Positions 1 to 9,097 of a stretch of DNA of 64,000 nt are shown piece by piece. Location of the stretch: assembly GCA_902618485.1 (NCBI GenBank), contig CACNAR010000002.1, positions 124,001 through 188,000 on the forward strand. Reading direction: 5' to 3'. The notes beneath the pieces were generated by a model. That model had not been told where the DNA came from. It saw only the letters and a program-made list of their open reading frames with translations, and made no database searches. The translations under genes were made by a program, and so were the position numbers. Source of the DNA: an uncultured Pelagibacteraceae bacterium (GTDB taxonomy: Bacteria; Pseudomonadota; Alphaproteobacteria; Pelagibacterales; Pelagibacteraceae). Every line of letters begins with the position of its first letter. Within the stretch, counting starts at the first letter, position 1.

Positions 1-1392
1 TCTTTGATTTTGACTATTATAAATAACAAGTAAAATTGTTTTTTGATCACTATTTAAAACTTTTTTTACAACTTCAGATAAGTCATTTATCGATCTTATC
101 TTTTTCTTTTGCGCCTCTAAAATTATACTATTTAACTCTATAGATCCTTTAAGTGGGCTATCATTTTCAATTTTAGTGATTACCAACCCTGATGTTTGGT
201 TAGGTAAATTTCTACTTTTAATATCTTCTTTATTAATCAATCTTACATTTATTTTTAATTTGTCAATAAAAGTCTCTTTTGGTAAAGTTTTTTTCTCTGC
301 TACTTTGAAATCCTCTGAGGTTTCTAATCTACCAAGTGTGATTGTTTTAATTATTTCTTTTTTATTTCGCCAAATTTTTACTTTAACATTTTTTCCAACT
401 TCTGTTCTAGCTACGATTGTCGGAAGTTCTTTCATCTCTCTTATTTTTTCACCATTGAATTCAATTATGATATCACCTGCCTTTACACCAGCTTTTTGAG
501 AAGGACTATTTTCAGCAACACTTGCAACTAAAGCACCTCTAGGCTCACCTAAATTTTCGACATCTGCAATTTCTTTTGTAACATCTTGAATTCTAACACC
601 TAACCAACCTCTTTTAGTTTCGCCAAATTCTACTAACTGATCTATTACAATTTTTGCACTGTTAGATGGTATTGCGAAACCAATACCAATAGAACCACTT
701 CTTCCAAGAATTGCTGTGTTAATTCCAATTACATCTCCGTTTAAATCAAAAAGAGGTCCACCAGAATTTCCAGAGTTAATCGATGCGTCTGTCTGTATAT
801 AATCTTCATATCGAGTTAAGCCTAATGAACGATTTCTTGCTGAGATAATTCCAGATGTAACAGTTCCACCAAACCCAAAAGGATTTCCAATAGCTATTAC
901 CCAATCACCAATTCTTGCTTTATCAGAGTTTCCAAATTTAACTGGGATAAAATTATCTTCAGAGTCTAATTTTAAAACAGCTATATCAGAAAGTGGATCA
1001 GCTCCGATTACCTTTGCTTTAAACTCTTTGTCGCCGTTAACTCTTACAATAATATCCTCTGCATCTTGAATTACGTGGTTATTTGTAACAACTATGCCTT
1101 TTTCATCAATAATAAAACCTGAACCTAGGGCAGCAGACTTTCTTTCTTGGGGAGCTCCAAATTCTTTGAACATATCCTCAAATGGTGAGCCAGGTGGAAA
1201 CTGAAATGGAAAAGGATTAGATTGAGTGGTAACCGTTGTGGTAGTTGAAATATTTACGACTGATGGCATTAATTTTTCTGCTAAATCGGCAAATGATCCT
1301 GGAATTTCCTGTGAAAAAGAGGAAAGTGAATTATTGCATAACAATAAAATAGAGAAAAAAAATACTGTTATTTTTTTTTTAAATCTTTGCAT
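1..1392 (-). CDS. degP: Deg/HtrA periplasmic serine protease (3' end outside window)
   Basis: Periplasmic trypsin-like protease/chaperone that degrades misfolded envelope proteins. The ATG at 1392-1390 opens 464 codons running off the left edge. Residues 1-28 are a signal peptide (hydrophobic VFFFSILLL core). The protease domain (about 85-245) has the full triad: His106 in NNHVI, Asp136 in SDIAVLK and Ser210 in GNSGGPL. A first PDZ domain follows (about 250-345) and a second PDZ begins before the edge, so this is the two-PDZ DegP/DegQ/MucD type. The start overlaps the upstream DUF2065 gene by 14 bases, which implies coupled translation in the hflK-hflC-DUF2065-deg order typical of alphaproteobacteria. 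The choice between DegP and DegQ cannot be made here. Confidence 0.95.
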   Translation of the reverse strand, partial: MQRFKKKITVFFFSILLLCNNSLSSFSQEIPGSFADLAEKLMPSVVNISTTTTVTTQSNPFPFQFPPGSPFEDMFKEFGAPQERKSAALGSGFIIDEKGIVVTNNHVIQDAEDIIVRVNGDKEFKAKVIGADPLSDIAVLKLDSEDNFIPVKFGNSDKARIGDWVIAIGNPFGFGGTVTSGIISARNRSLGLTRYEDYIQTDASINSGNSGGPLFDLNGDVIGINTAILGRSGSIGIGFAIPSNSAKIVIDQLVEFGETKRGWLGVRIQDVTKEIADVENLGEPRGALVASVAENSPSQKAGVKAGDIIIEFNGEKIREMKELPTIVARTEVGKNVKVKIWRNKKEIIKTITLGRLETSEDFKVAEKKTLPKETFIDKLKINVRLINKEDIKSRNLPNQTSGLVITKIENDSPLKGSIELNSIILEAQKKKIRSINDLSEVVKKVLNSDQKTILLVIYNSQNQR

Positions 1393-1564
1393 AATAAATA
1401 ATTATAAAACCTATTATCGCAAAAACTAATCCACCAGCCCTAAGTTGTCCTGAGGGAATTAGCTCCAGTTTTTTCAACATACTTTTCATTTTTGATGGAA
1501 ATATGGCATACAACACACCCTCAATAAATAAGAATAGACCAAATGCAATGATCAATTCACTCAT
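1379..1564 (-). CDS. DUF2065 small inner-membrane protein
   Basis: A 61-residue protein with two hydrophobic segments (about residues 3-20 and 43-58) joined by a short basic loop (PSKMKSMLKKLE). The length, topology and place between hflC and deg match the DUF2065 family, whose function is unknown. It starts 6 bases after the hflC stop and overlaps the deg start by 14 bases, so it is probably translated from the same message. A role beside the HflKC membrane complex is inferred from position only. Confidence 0.8.
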   Translation of the reverse strand: MSELIIAFGLFLFIEGVLYAIFPSKMKSMLKKLELIPSGQLRAGGLVFAIIGFIIIYYAKI

Positions 1565-1570
1565 TAATAC

Positions 1571-2443
1571 TTAATTTGATTGAGGCTGCTTTATATTCCC
1601 AAAAAATTTAAAAAACTCACTGTCAGGCGATAAAATCAACGAAGTTTCACCTCCTATCAAAGCTTTTTCGTATGCTTGCATTGCTCGATAAAATGCAAAA
1701 AATTCTGGGTCTTGTCCAAAGGCACTGGCAAATATATTATTTCTTTTACCATCACCTTCACCCTTCATAATCTCTGATTTTTTTTGTGCATCAGCTAAAA
1801 TTACCGTCACTTCTTTATCCGCTGTAGAAGTAATTGTCACTGCCATCTCCGCACCTCTTGCTCTAAATTCTTTTGCTTCTCTTTCCCTTTCAGTTTGCAT
1901 TCTTCTAAAAATTGCATCACTGTTAGCTTGCGGAAGATCTGCTCTTTTAATTCTTACGTCATTAATTTTTATCCCAAAGTTTTCCGCTTCATTATTAACT
2001 CCTTCTTGAATTAGAGCCATTTGCTTTGTTCTATCTTCTGATAATAAAGTTTGAAGTTCTTGCTGACCTAAAACGTTTCTGATTCTTGAATTAATAATTG
2101 TTGCCAATCTTGATCTAGCTACCCGTTCATTACCCACAGAAATATAAAATTTTAAGGGATCTACTATCTGAAATCTTGCAAAAGCATCTACAATTAATCT
2201 TTTTTGATCTGAAGCAATAACCTCCTCAGGTGGAGTGTCTAAGTTTAAAATTCTTTTATCCAAAAAGACGACGTTTTGTATAAATGGAATTTTAAAATTT
2301 AAACCCGGTTTTACAATTATTCTTTTTGGATCACCAAATTGCAAAACGATAGCTTGGTTTACTTCTTTTACAATAAAAATTGAAAAAAATAATGTTGCTG
2401 CAATTGCAACACTAATTCCAGCAATAACTTTTCCCATATTCAT
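1571..2443 (-). CDS. hflC: HflC, SPFH-domain modulator of FtsH
   Basis: Membrane-anchored partner of HflK. Together they form a large periplasm-facing SPFH (band 7) assembly that encloses and modulates the FtsH protease. The protein has 290 residues, with one N-terminal membrane segment (about 6-24), an SPFH domain (AIVLQFGDPKRIIVKPGLNFKI region onward) and a helical C-terminal half rich in Ala/Glu/Lys (QTEREREAKEFRARGAE). It lies 3 bases after hflK, as in nearly all proteobacteria. FtsH itself is encoded at 27.7-29.6 kb in this window. Confidence 0.96.
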   Translation of the reverse strand: MNMGKVIAGISVAIAATLFFSIFIVKEVNQAIVLQFGDPKRIIVKPGLNFKIPFIQNVVFLDKRILNLDTPPEEVIASDQKRLIVDAFARFQIVDPLKFYISVGNERVARSRLATIINSRIRNVLGQQELQTLLSEDRTKQMALIQEGVNNEAENFGIKINDVRIKRADLPQANSDAIFRRMQTEREREAKEFRARGAEMAVTITSTADKEVTVILADAQKKSEIMKGEGDGKRNNIFASAFGQDPEFFAFYRAMQAYEKALIGGETSLILSPDSEFFKFFGNIKQPQSN

Positions 2444-2446
2444 AAT

Positions 2447-3550
2447 TTAATTAGTCACTTTCTTTTTTAATTCAGGCAATGGCAAATAAGGCACTACACC
2501 TGATCCAGCATTCTTTTCTATGATTACTTTATCTATGTCTGCCAATACTTTTTCCATTGTCTCTAAGTACATTCTTTCTTGCGTAACGGATTTTGCATTT
2601 TTATACTCATTATAAATCGCTAAAAATCTACTTGCTTCACCTTCTGCTTTTGCAACAACTTCTTTTTTGTATGCCTCAGCAGCTTGTAATATTTTTGCAG
2701 CTTCACCACGAGCTCTTGGTATCACATCGTTTGCATATGCTTCTGCTTCGTTTTTCGATCTTTCCATGTCCGCTCTTGCAGCTTGGACATCCCTAAAAGC
2801 GTCAATTACTTGATCCGGTGGATCAGCTTTTTGCGTTTGGACTTGAGTGATTTGAATACCACTTGTGTATTCATCTAATATTTTTTGAATAATATCTTGA
2901 GTATCAGTTTCTATTAAAGATCTACCTTCTGTAAGAATGGGTTGGATATTTGATCTGGCAATAACTTCTCTCATTGCAGTTTCAGCTGCAGCTTTTACAG
3001 TACCTTCTGGGTCTTGAATCTTAAATAAAAAATTTCCAGCATCTTTAATTACCCAAAAAACTGAAAAATCTATATTAACAATATTTTCATCACCAGTTAA
3101 CATTAAACTTTCTTGTGGAACATCAGCAACACCACCTTGAGAAGAAAATCCACTGTCTCTCTCAGACCTAAAACCTATATCTATTCTGTTTACCTTTGTA
3201 ACCTTTGGAGTAAGCACAGACTCAACTGGAAAAGGTATATGATAGTTCAAACCTGGTTGAGTGGTTTTCACAAATTTTCCAAATCTCAATACAACACCTT
3301 GCTCATCAGGAAGTACACGATAAAGACCACTGGCTAACCATACAAAACCTAATATCAGCAATACTAAAATCGCTTGCTTTCCTCCAGATGAACTTCCACC
3401 TGGTAGAAATTTTTTTATTTTTTCTTGAAACTCTCTTATTATCTTATCTATATCCGGGGGTGTTGGTCCTCTTCCTGAACTATTCCCACTTCCTCCTCCT
3501 GGAGGCTTGCCCCAAGGACTTCCACCGCTTTGTCTAAAATCATCCGACAT
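2447..3550 (-). CDS. hflK: HflK, SPFH-domain modulator of FtsH
   Basis: Larger partner of HflC. The 367 residues begin with a Gly/Pro/Ser-rich cytoplasmic tail (about 8-32), followed by a membrane segment (about 60-78), an SPFH domain beginning YRVLPDEQGVVLRFGKF, and a long coiled-coil C-terminal region with Ala/Glu/Lys repeats. It is the first gene of the hflK-hflC-DUF2065-deg run. The 52-base gap to the divergent mrp gene must carry both promoters. No clear Shine-Dalgarno sequence precedes the ATG. Confidence 0.96.
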   Translation of the reverse strand: MSDDFRQSGGSPWGKPPGGGSGNSSGRGPTPPDIDKIIREFQEKIKKFLPGGSSSGGKQAILVLLILGFVWLASGLYRVLPDEQGVVLRFGKFVKTTQPGLNYHIPFPVESVLTPKVTKVNRIDIGFRSERDSGFSSQGGVADVPQESLMLTGDENIVNIDFSVFWVIKDAGNFLFKIQDPEGTVKAAAETAMREVIARSNIQPILTEGRSLIETDTQDIIQKILDEYTSGIQITQVQTQKADPPDQVIDAFRDVQAARADMERSKNEAEAYANDVIPRARGEAAKILQAAEAYKKEVVAKAEGEASRFLAIYNEYKNAKSVTQERMYLETMEKVLADIDKVIIEKNAGSGVVPYLPLPELKKKVTN

Positions 3551-3602
3551 TATGGCAATCTATATAATGTCTTTATGCTGAAAAACAAGGTAAGATCACA
3601 TT

Positions 3603-4427
3603 ATGCCTAAAGAAAAGCCAGAATTAAGTGACGCAATGCGTAAAAAGTTGAGTGGAAAATCAACAGAAAAAAAGCCAATTAATGGAACAAAATTCACTAT
3701 TGCAATCTCTAGTGCTAAAGGTGGAGTTGGAAAGTCAACTTTTGCTACAAACCTTGCTTTAGCATTAAAACAAATCGGTTGTAAAGTTGGGTTGTTAGAT
3801 GCTGATATATATGGACCCTCTATTCCTAAAATGTTTGGAATAAATGAGAAGCCAAAAAGTGATGGTCAAAAGTTAAAGCCTATTATCAAATACGATATTC
3901 AATGTATGTCCATAGGCTTTCTAACAGATGAAAAAACTCCAATGATATGGAGAGGTCCAATGGTAACAAGTGCAATTAAAACATTCACTCAACAGGTCAA
4001 CTGGAAAGATTTAGATTTTATAATTGTTGATATGCCACCTGGAACTGGTGATACTCAATTAACTTTTTCTCAAGGCATAGAAATGAACGGAGCAATCATA
4101 GTATCTACGCCGCAAGAAGTGGCACTTTTAGATGTCAAAAGAGGAATAAAAATGTTTGATAAGCTTGGGGTAAAAATTTTAGGTCTTATAGATAATATGA
4201 GTTATTTTACAGGAGATGACGGAAAAAAATATGCAATTTTTGGAGAAGGTGGAGTTAAAAGGACTGCAGAAGAATTTAATAAAGAATTTTTGGCCGAAAT
4301 ACCAATTGATCCAGATGTTGGTAAATTTGGAGATCAAGGAAAACCAATAGTGGAGAGTAATCCAAACAATAAAATATCTCAAATCTATATTAATCTAGCA
4401 AAAAAGATTAAATCAATTTATCTTTAA
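3603..4427 (+). CDS. mrp: Mrp/ApbC-type P-loop ATPase, short form
   Basis: MinD-like ATPase of the Mrp/NBP35 family, which carries iron-sulfur clusters to apoproteins. The deviant Walker A is GGVGKST (residues 40-46), and [11 protein letters not shown] follows in the middle. The protein has 274 residues and lacks the roughly 90-residue N-terminal DUF59 (MIP18) domain of long alphaproteobacterial homologues; instead it has a basic 30-residue leader. Where many Mrp proteins have a CxxC cluster-binding pair after NMSYF, this one reads FTGDDGKKY, with no cysteine. It is divergent from hflK, and its 3' end overlaps the convergent thyX by 20 bases. The family is certain; cluster transfer by this copy is inferred. 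Confidence 0.93.
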   Translation: MPKEKPELSDAMRKKLSGKSTEKKPINGTKFTIAISSAKGGVGKSTFATNLALALKQIGCKVGLLDADIYGPSIPKMFGINEKPKSDGQKLKPIIKYDIQCMSIGFLTDEKTPMIWRGPMVTSAIKTFTQQVNWKDLDFIIVDMPPGTGDTQLTFSQGIEMNGAIIVSTPQEVALLDVKRGIKMFDKLGVKILGLIDNMSYFTGDDGKKYAIFGEGGVKRTAEEFNKEFLAEIPIDPDVGKFGDQGKPIVESNPNNKISQIYINLAKKIKSIYL

Positions 4428-5355
4428 GCTCTAAAGCAGACATGAGCTCATTCCACTCTCTTTTTGACAAGCCAGACTTTTCAGCATCAACTTTTTCACC
4501 ACTGATAAGTTTTTGAATTATTTTTTTTCCTTTTGAGGATACTTCTGTGCCTCCCACTCTATAATCTAAAAATGCATCATAAGTAATTGGCACCCATCTT
4601 TTAACAGTATCTAGCATAGCATCTGCATAAGCTCTTATTTCATATTGAGCATGATGATCGGCTCTTAATCTTAAAAAGTTCATTAAATTTAAAAGATCTG
4701 TTTTCCAGTACCACTGCGTGTAAGTATTTAAAGTTAAATTCATTCTTGCTAGTTCTCTTGCTAAACCAACTTGGTTTTCATTAATTACTGAACCATCATA
4801 CCTTTCATTAAGCATGGTTTCATAATTATCATAGGTTTGTTCTGCATCCTTCCTTAATAAATCTAAAACTTTTTTTGCTTGATCGCCTGTAAGAACATCT
4901 CCTCTACCTTGTCTATTACTTTGAGATTGCGCTGCTAAGTTTTCTACAGCAGGAAGATAAAACTCTTTATCTAAAATAGAGTATCTTGCAGAATATTCAT
5001 TCACATTTGCAGTTCTATGTCTGATCCATTGTCTTGCAATAAAAATTGGGAGTTTAACGTGATATTTAATTTCACACATTTCGAATGGAGTACTATGCCA
5101 GTGCCTCATTAAATATTTTATTAATCCTGCGTCTGTTGAAACTTTTTTAGTACCTTTGCCATAAGAGACTCTTGCTGCCTGTACAATTGAAGTATCATCT
5201 CCCATATAATCGATAACCCTGATAAAGCCATGATCTAAAATGGGTATTGCCTCGTATAGTATATTTTCTAATTCAGCTACAGTAACTCTTTTTGTTTTAT
5301 TTTCCTGTGACTGTTGATCTTTAATTTCTTGTTGCTGTTCTTTAGTTAATTTCAT
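4408..5355 (-). CDS. thyX: ThyX, FAD-dependent thymidylate synthase
   Basis: Makes dTMP from dUMP using methylene-tetrahydrofolate and reduced FAD. The ThyX signature [15 protein letters not shown] is at residues 112-126. At 315 residues it is longer than the roughly 220-250 common in the family. The extra length is a Gln/Lys-rich N-terminal tail (1-25) and an insert or extension near the C-terminus ([20 protein letters not shown]). No thyA is seen in the window. The 3' end overlaps mrp tail to tail, and the 5' end faces the divergent tmRNA gene. Confidence 0.96.
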   Translation of the reverse strand: MKLTKEQQQEIKDQQSQENKTKRVTVAELENILYEAIPILDHGFIRVIDYMGDDTSIVQAARVSYGKGTKKVSTDAGLIKYLMRHWHSTPFEMCEIKYHVKLPIFIARQWIRHRTANVNEYSARYSILDKEFYLPAVENLAAQSQSNRQGRGDVLTGDQAKKVLDLLRKDAEQTYDNYETMLNERYDGSVINENQVGLARELARMNLTLNTYTQWYWKTDLLNLMNFLRLRADHHAQYEIRAYADAMLDTVKRWVPITYDAFLDYRVGGTEVSSKGKKIIQKLISGEKVDAEKSGLSKREWNELMSALELKDKLI

Positions 5356-5365
5356 GAATAATTTA

Positions 5366-5395
5366 TTGAAACTTCAAGAATTACTTTTATATTAA
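5366..5395 (+). promoter_or_regulatory. Probable sigma-70 promoter of tmRNA
   Basis: TTGAAA at 5366-5371 is followed after 16-18 bases by overlapping -10 candidates, TATATT (5388-5393) or TATTAA (5390-5395). It lies just before the first structured element of the tmRNA (hairpin GTTGG-TTTT-CCAAC at 5400-5413). The region also holds the 5' leader of divergent thyX. The assignment rests on sequence only. Confidence 0.5.
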
Positions 5396-5399
5396 TCAC

Positions 5400-5672
5400 G
5401 TTGGTTTTCCAACTATGACGATAAACGAATTTCGTAATAACCACTACGGACGTGGGGGCGGTACCCACCACCTCCACCATTTACAACTTATGGGGGTGAA
5501 CTAGATTCGACGGGTGACTAAAAGCTATTCTTTCGTCCGGAATTGTTCCTCCGCAAAGGGCTAATTATAATTGCTAACGAAAGTTACGCACTTGCTGCCT
5601 AATTAACTTTGTTAATTTAGCAGACGGGGTTTTGGGGCACCTGGCAACAGAACGCCCCTTTAGAAAAAAGGA
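5400..5672 (+). ncRNA. ssrA: Circularly permuted two-piece tmRNA (alpha-tmRNA)
   Basis: Rescues stalled ribosomes and adds a degradation tag. The order is permuted: the 3' acceptor piece comes first and ends in ACCA at 5476-5479, and the coding piece starts with GGGGGTG at 5492-5498. These pair as a 7-bp acceptor stem (GGGGGTG with CACCTCC) with a G-U at the third pair, the alanine identity element. A T-arm-like hairpin GTGGG/CCCAC lies at 5452-5466. After ACTAGATTCGACGGG the tag frame reads ANESYALAA and stops (GCT 5573 to TAA 5602). The stop lies at the edge of a hairpin (TTAAC-TTT-GTTAA). A pseudoknot-like GGGG/CCCC element and a CCTTT/AAAGG hairpin end the coding piece. Only 12 bases separate the two pieces. 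The outer ends are approximate. Confidence 0.93.
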
Positions 5673-5740
5673 CTAGTGAAAAATTAAGATCATTGAAATT
5701 ACAGATTTACGTAAAAACACTTAATTGATAATAACTAGAA

Positions 5741-6439
5741 ATGAATATTTTATCTGGATGTACGCAAATAAGATTTGATTCAATTATTAATCATGCGTCT
5801 TATGCTAAAATATTTAATTACAAATATAAATTTGATAATAAAAAACGTAATTTATTATCCGTTTATGACCATAAAATTTTATCTATCCTAGAACTACCAC
5901 TTGATAACGAATGGTGGTTCTGGGTTGATGATGACGTTTTTTTTACTAATTATAATAAATCATTTGACTCATTAAATTTAGATTTTGACTCAAATATTAT
6001 GATTTTTCCTAAATCTCCTGTGAATCCAAATGGTGGTTGGACTTTTTTAACTTCAGGCAGTTTTTTTTTTAAGAACAATCTAGAGGTAAAAAATTTTTTT
6101 CAAAAAGTTTTGACTCAAAATATTGAGAAAGTAAAGAATTGGTGGAACTTTGATAAATATGGAATTTTCACAAATGGCGATCAAGATAGAATCATTTTTG
6201 AATTAGTCAAAGATGAAGATTTAATGTCAAAAATAGCGCTTGTTGATTATGAGATTTTTAATACTAGGCCCTATCATTTTAAAAAAATTAATGATCATTT
6301 TTTAGTGCATTTTGCTGGTAATAGCAAAGCCAAAGCTATTCATAAATTCAAAATAGATTTTGGGTTTAGTGATAATTCATTGGTTCCAATAAAATATGAG
6401 AAAATAGCTAATAAAATTAAGGAAAGCTTATTTAAGTAA
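5741..6439 (+). CDS. Putative glycosyltransferase, GT34/GMA12-like
   Basis: A 232-residue protein of uncertain function. The features point to a nucleotide-sugar glycosyltransferase of the galactosyltransferase GMA12/MNN10 type. EWWFWVDDDVFF (about 57-68) holds a DxD metal/nucleotide motif (Asp63-65), LTSGSFFFKNN (about 103-113) resembles the family's 'found a full/own copy' segment, NGDQDR (145-150) is typical of the acceptor-side loop, and HFAGN (190-194) matches the C-terminal histidine motif. There is no signal peptide or membrane segment. It sits alone between the tmRNA and convergent ppdK (1-base gap), unlinked to other sugar genes, and it is very AT-rich. Acquisition beside the tmRNA gene is possible but not shown. 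Confidence 0.55.
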   Translation: MNILSGCTQIRFDSIINHASYAKIFNYKYKFDNKKRNLLSVYDHKILSILELPLDNEWWFWVDDDVFFTNYNKSFDSLNLDFDSNIMIFPKSPVNPNGGWTFLTSGSFFFKNNLEVKNFFQKVLTQNIEKVKNWWNFDKYGIFTNGDQDRIIFELVKDEDLMSKIALVDYEIFNTRPYHFKKINDHFLVHFAGNSKAKAIHKFKIDFGFSDNSLVPIKYEKIANKIKESLFK

Positions 6440-9097
6440 TTATTTTTTAAGTTCTGCTTGAGCAGCAGCCAATCTTGCAATAGGAACTCTGTAGGGTGAA
6501 CATGAAACATAATCTAATCCCGCTTGTGAACAAAAAAGAATACTTTCTGGATCTCCCCCATGTTCTCCACAAATGCCTAATTTAATATTTCTATTTTGTT
6601 TCTTTCCTTTATTAACCGCTATTTCTACTAAATCTTTTACTCCGTCATCAATTGATACAAATGGATCAATAGCAAATATTTTATTATCAATATAGTCATT
6701 TAAAAATTTGCCACTATCATCTCTACTTATTCCAAAAGTTGTTTGAGTTAAATCATTTGTTCCAAAACTAAAAAATTCAGCGTGTTTTGCAATATCTTTT
6801 GCTTTGATTGCAGCTCTGGGTAACTCAATCATTGTTCCTACAATAAATTCAATTTTTGTTTTATTTTCCTTTTGAACTTTTCTTGCAATATTAATTACTA
6901 AATTTTTCATTATTTTAATCTCAGCTTCGGTTGAAACTAGTGGTATCATTATCTCAGGAAAAGCAAATTTTTGTTTACTTTTTTTAAGGTCTGCAAGAGC
7001 CTCGAATATGGCTCTACATTGCATTTCATAAATTTCAGGAAATGAGATACCAAGCCTACAGCCTCTATGTCCTAACATAGGATTTTGTTCATGCAGTTCC
7101 TCTATCCTGCTTTCAATTTCCTTTTTGTCTGATCCAATAGCATTAGCTACTTCAGAAATTTCTTTATCAGATTTAGGTAAAAATTCGTGTAATGGTGGGT
7201 CTAATAATCTTACAGTAACTGGAAGCCCGTGCATAATCTTAAATATCTCAATAAAATCTTTTTTTTGATGTGGGAGAATTTTTTGCAAAGCTTTAGATCT
7301 ATCATCGAGTGTTTTTGATAAAATCATTTCTCGAACAGATAAAATTCTTTCCTCATCAAAAAACATATGTTCAGTCCTACAAAGCCCAATACCCTCTGCC
7401 CCAAAATCTCTGGCTGTTTTAGTATCTAGCGGTGTCTCAGAGTTAGTTCGTACTTTTAGTTTTCTAATTTTATCAGCCCAGCTCATCAATTTTGAAAAAT
7501 CTCCTGATATCTCAGGTTTTATAGTTGGAACTGTGCCTAAAATTATTCTCCCTGTAGAACCATCTATAGTGATTATTTCTCCCTCTTTGACCTCAAATGA
7601 AGATGTTTTAAAAATTTTTTTATCGTAATTAATTTCAATTTCACTAGAACCAGAAACACAAGGTCTTCCCATTCCCCTAGCTACAACCGCAGCATGACTA
7701 GTCATTCCTCCTCTTGAGGTTAAAATACCCTTTGCAGCATGCATTCCTTGAATATCTTCTGGAGAAGTTTCAACTCTAACTAAAATTGTATCTTGCATCA
7801 TATCATTTAATCTTTCAGCTTCCTCTGAGGTGAAAACTACCTTCCCGCTTACTGCACCAGGAGATGCTGGGAGACCGTTTGCAATAACCTTGATTGGACT
7901 TTTCTCATCTAAAGTGGGATGCAAAAGTGTATCTAAAGAATTTGGATCAACTCTTAAAATAGCATCATTTTTAGAGATTAACTTTTCTTTAACCATATCA
8001 ACAGCAATTTTTACAGCTGATTTTGATGTTCTTTTACCAGACCGAGTTTGTAATATCCACAGTTTGTTACTTTCAACTGTGAATTCTACATCTTGCATAT
8101 CTTTATAATGTTTCTCAAGTTTCTTTAAAATATTATATAGTTTGTAATATACTTTTGGCATCGACTCTTCCATAGATGGATCATCAACTTTTGCCTCTTT
8201 CCTTGCCCTCTTTGTAATATATCGTGGAGTTCTGGTTCCAGCCACAACATCTTCTCCCTGAGCATTAATTAAATATTCTCCATAAATATCATTAGATCCA
8301 TCTGAAGGGTTTCTAGTGAACACAACTCCTGTTGCACAATCGTTACCCATATTTCCAAAAACCATAGATTGAACATTAACAGCCGTTCCCCACTCAGAAG
8401 GAATTTGATTTAACTTTCTATAAACTTTCGCTCTTTTGCTTTCCCAGGATAAAAATACAGCATTTATTGCTCCAATTAATTGATGATATACATCTTGAGG
8501 AAAATCTTTATTTGTTTTTTCTTTAACAACATTTTTAAAGTCTTTTATCAAACCATCCCAGTCTTGCTCATCAAGATCTGTGTCTAACAATACTCCTTTG
8601 GTTAACTTAAAATTTTCTATTAACTCCTCGAAATAATAACTTTCAACTCCCATAACTACATTTCCATACATCTGTATGAATCTCCTATAACTATCTTTTG
8701 CGAATCTTCCGTTGGAAGTTTTGTTAGCCAGGCCAACTACTGTTTTATCATTTAGTCCTAAGTTTAGAATTGTATCCATCATACCCGGCATCGAAACTCT
8801 TGCTCCAGAACGAACTGATAAAAGAAGAGGGTTTTTAAAATCTCCAAATTTTTTGGATACATCTTTTTCAATTACCTTAATTTCTTTCTTAATTTGGCTT
8901 ATTAATTTTGAATTTAATTTTTTTTTGTCTTTATAAAAAATTTCACAAACTTTTGTCGAGATCGTAAAACCTGGAGGTACTGGTAAACCCATTCTTCCCA
9001 TCTCAAATAAATTGGCTCCCTTACCACCTAAGAAATTTTTAGGATTTTTTATTTTTTTTGAGTCTTTAGACTTAAAATTTAAAATCAATTTATTCAT
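6440..9097 (-). CDS. ppdK: Pyruvate, phosphate dikinase
   Basis: Reversibly converts pyruvate, ATP and phosphate to PEP, AMP and pyrophosphate. It has 885 residues, normal length. The N-terminal nucleotide-binding domain contains SVRSGARVSMPGMMDT (94-109). The swivelling domain has phospho-His468 in GGMTSHAA (463-470). The C-terminal TIM-barrel has the GTNDLTQ segment and catalytic Cys843 in CGEHGGDP. The start overlaps the glyS stop by 8 bases, so it is the last gene of the peptidase-glyQ-glyS-ppdK run. In a lineage living largely on organic acids and amino acids it would feed gluconeogenesis; that is inferred from the gap, pgk and fba genes at 41-44 kb. Confidence 0.97.
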   Translation of the reverse strand: MNKLILNFKSKDSKKIKNPKNFLGGKGANLFEMGRMGLPVPPGFTISTKVCEIFYKDKKKLNSKLISQIKKEIKVIEKDVSKKFGDFKNPLLLSVRSGARVSMPGMMDTILNLGLNDKTVVGLANKTSNGRFAKDSYRRFIQMYGNVVMGVESYYFEELIENFKLTKGVLLDTDLDEQDWDGLIKDFKNVVKEKTNKDFPQDVYHQLIGAINAVFLSWESKRAKVYRKLNQIPSEWGTAVNVQSMVFGNMGNDCATGVVFTRNPSDGSNDIYGEYLINAQGEDVVAGTRTPRYITKRARKEAKVDDPSMEESMPKVYYKLYNILKKLEKHYKDMQDVEFTVESNKLWILQTRSGKRTSKSAVKIAVDMVKEKLISKNDAILRVDPNSLDTLLHPTLDEKSPIKVIANGLPASPGAVSGKVVFTSEEAERLNDMMQDTILVRVETSPEDIQGMHAAKGILTSRGGMTSHAAVVARGMGRPCVSGSSEIEINYDKKIFKTSSFEVKEGEIITIDGSTGRIILGTVPTIKPEISGDFSKLMSWADKIRKLKVRTNSETPLDTKTARDFGAEGIGLCRTEHMFFDEERILSVREMILSKTLDDRSKALQKILPHQKKDFIEIFKIMHGLPVTVRLLDPPLHEFLPKSDKEISEVANAIGSDKKEIESRIEELHEQNPMLGHRGCRLGISFPEIYEMQCRAIFEALADLKKSKQKFAFPEIMIPLVSTEAEIKIMKNLVINIARKVQKENKTKIEFIVGTMIELPRAAIKAKDIAKHAEFFSFGTNDLTQTTFGISRDDSGKFLNDYIDNKIFAIDPFVSIDDGVKDLVEIAVNKGKKQNRNIKLGICGEHGGDPESILFCSQAGLDYVSCSPYRVPIARLAAAQAELKK

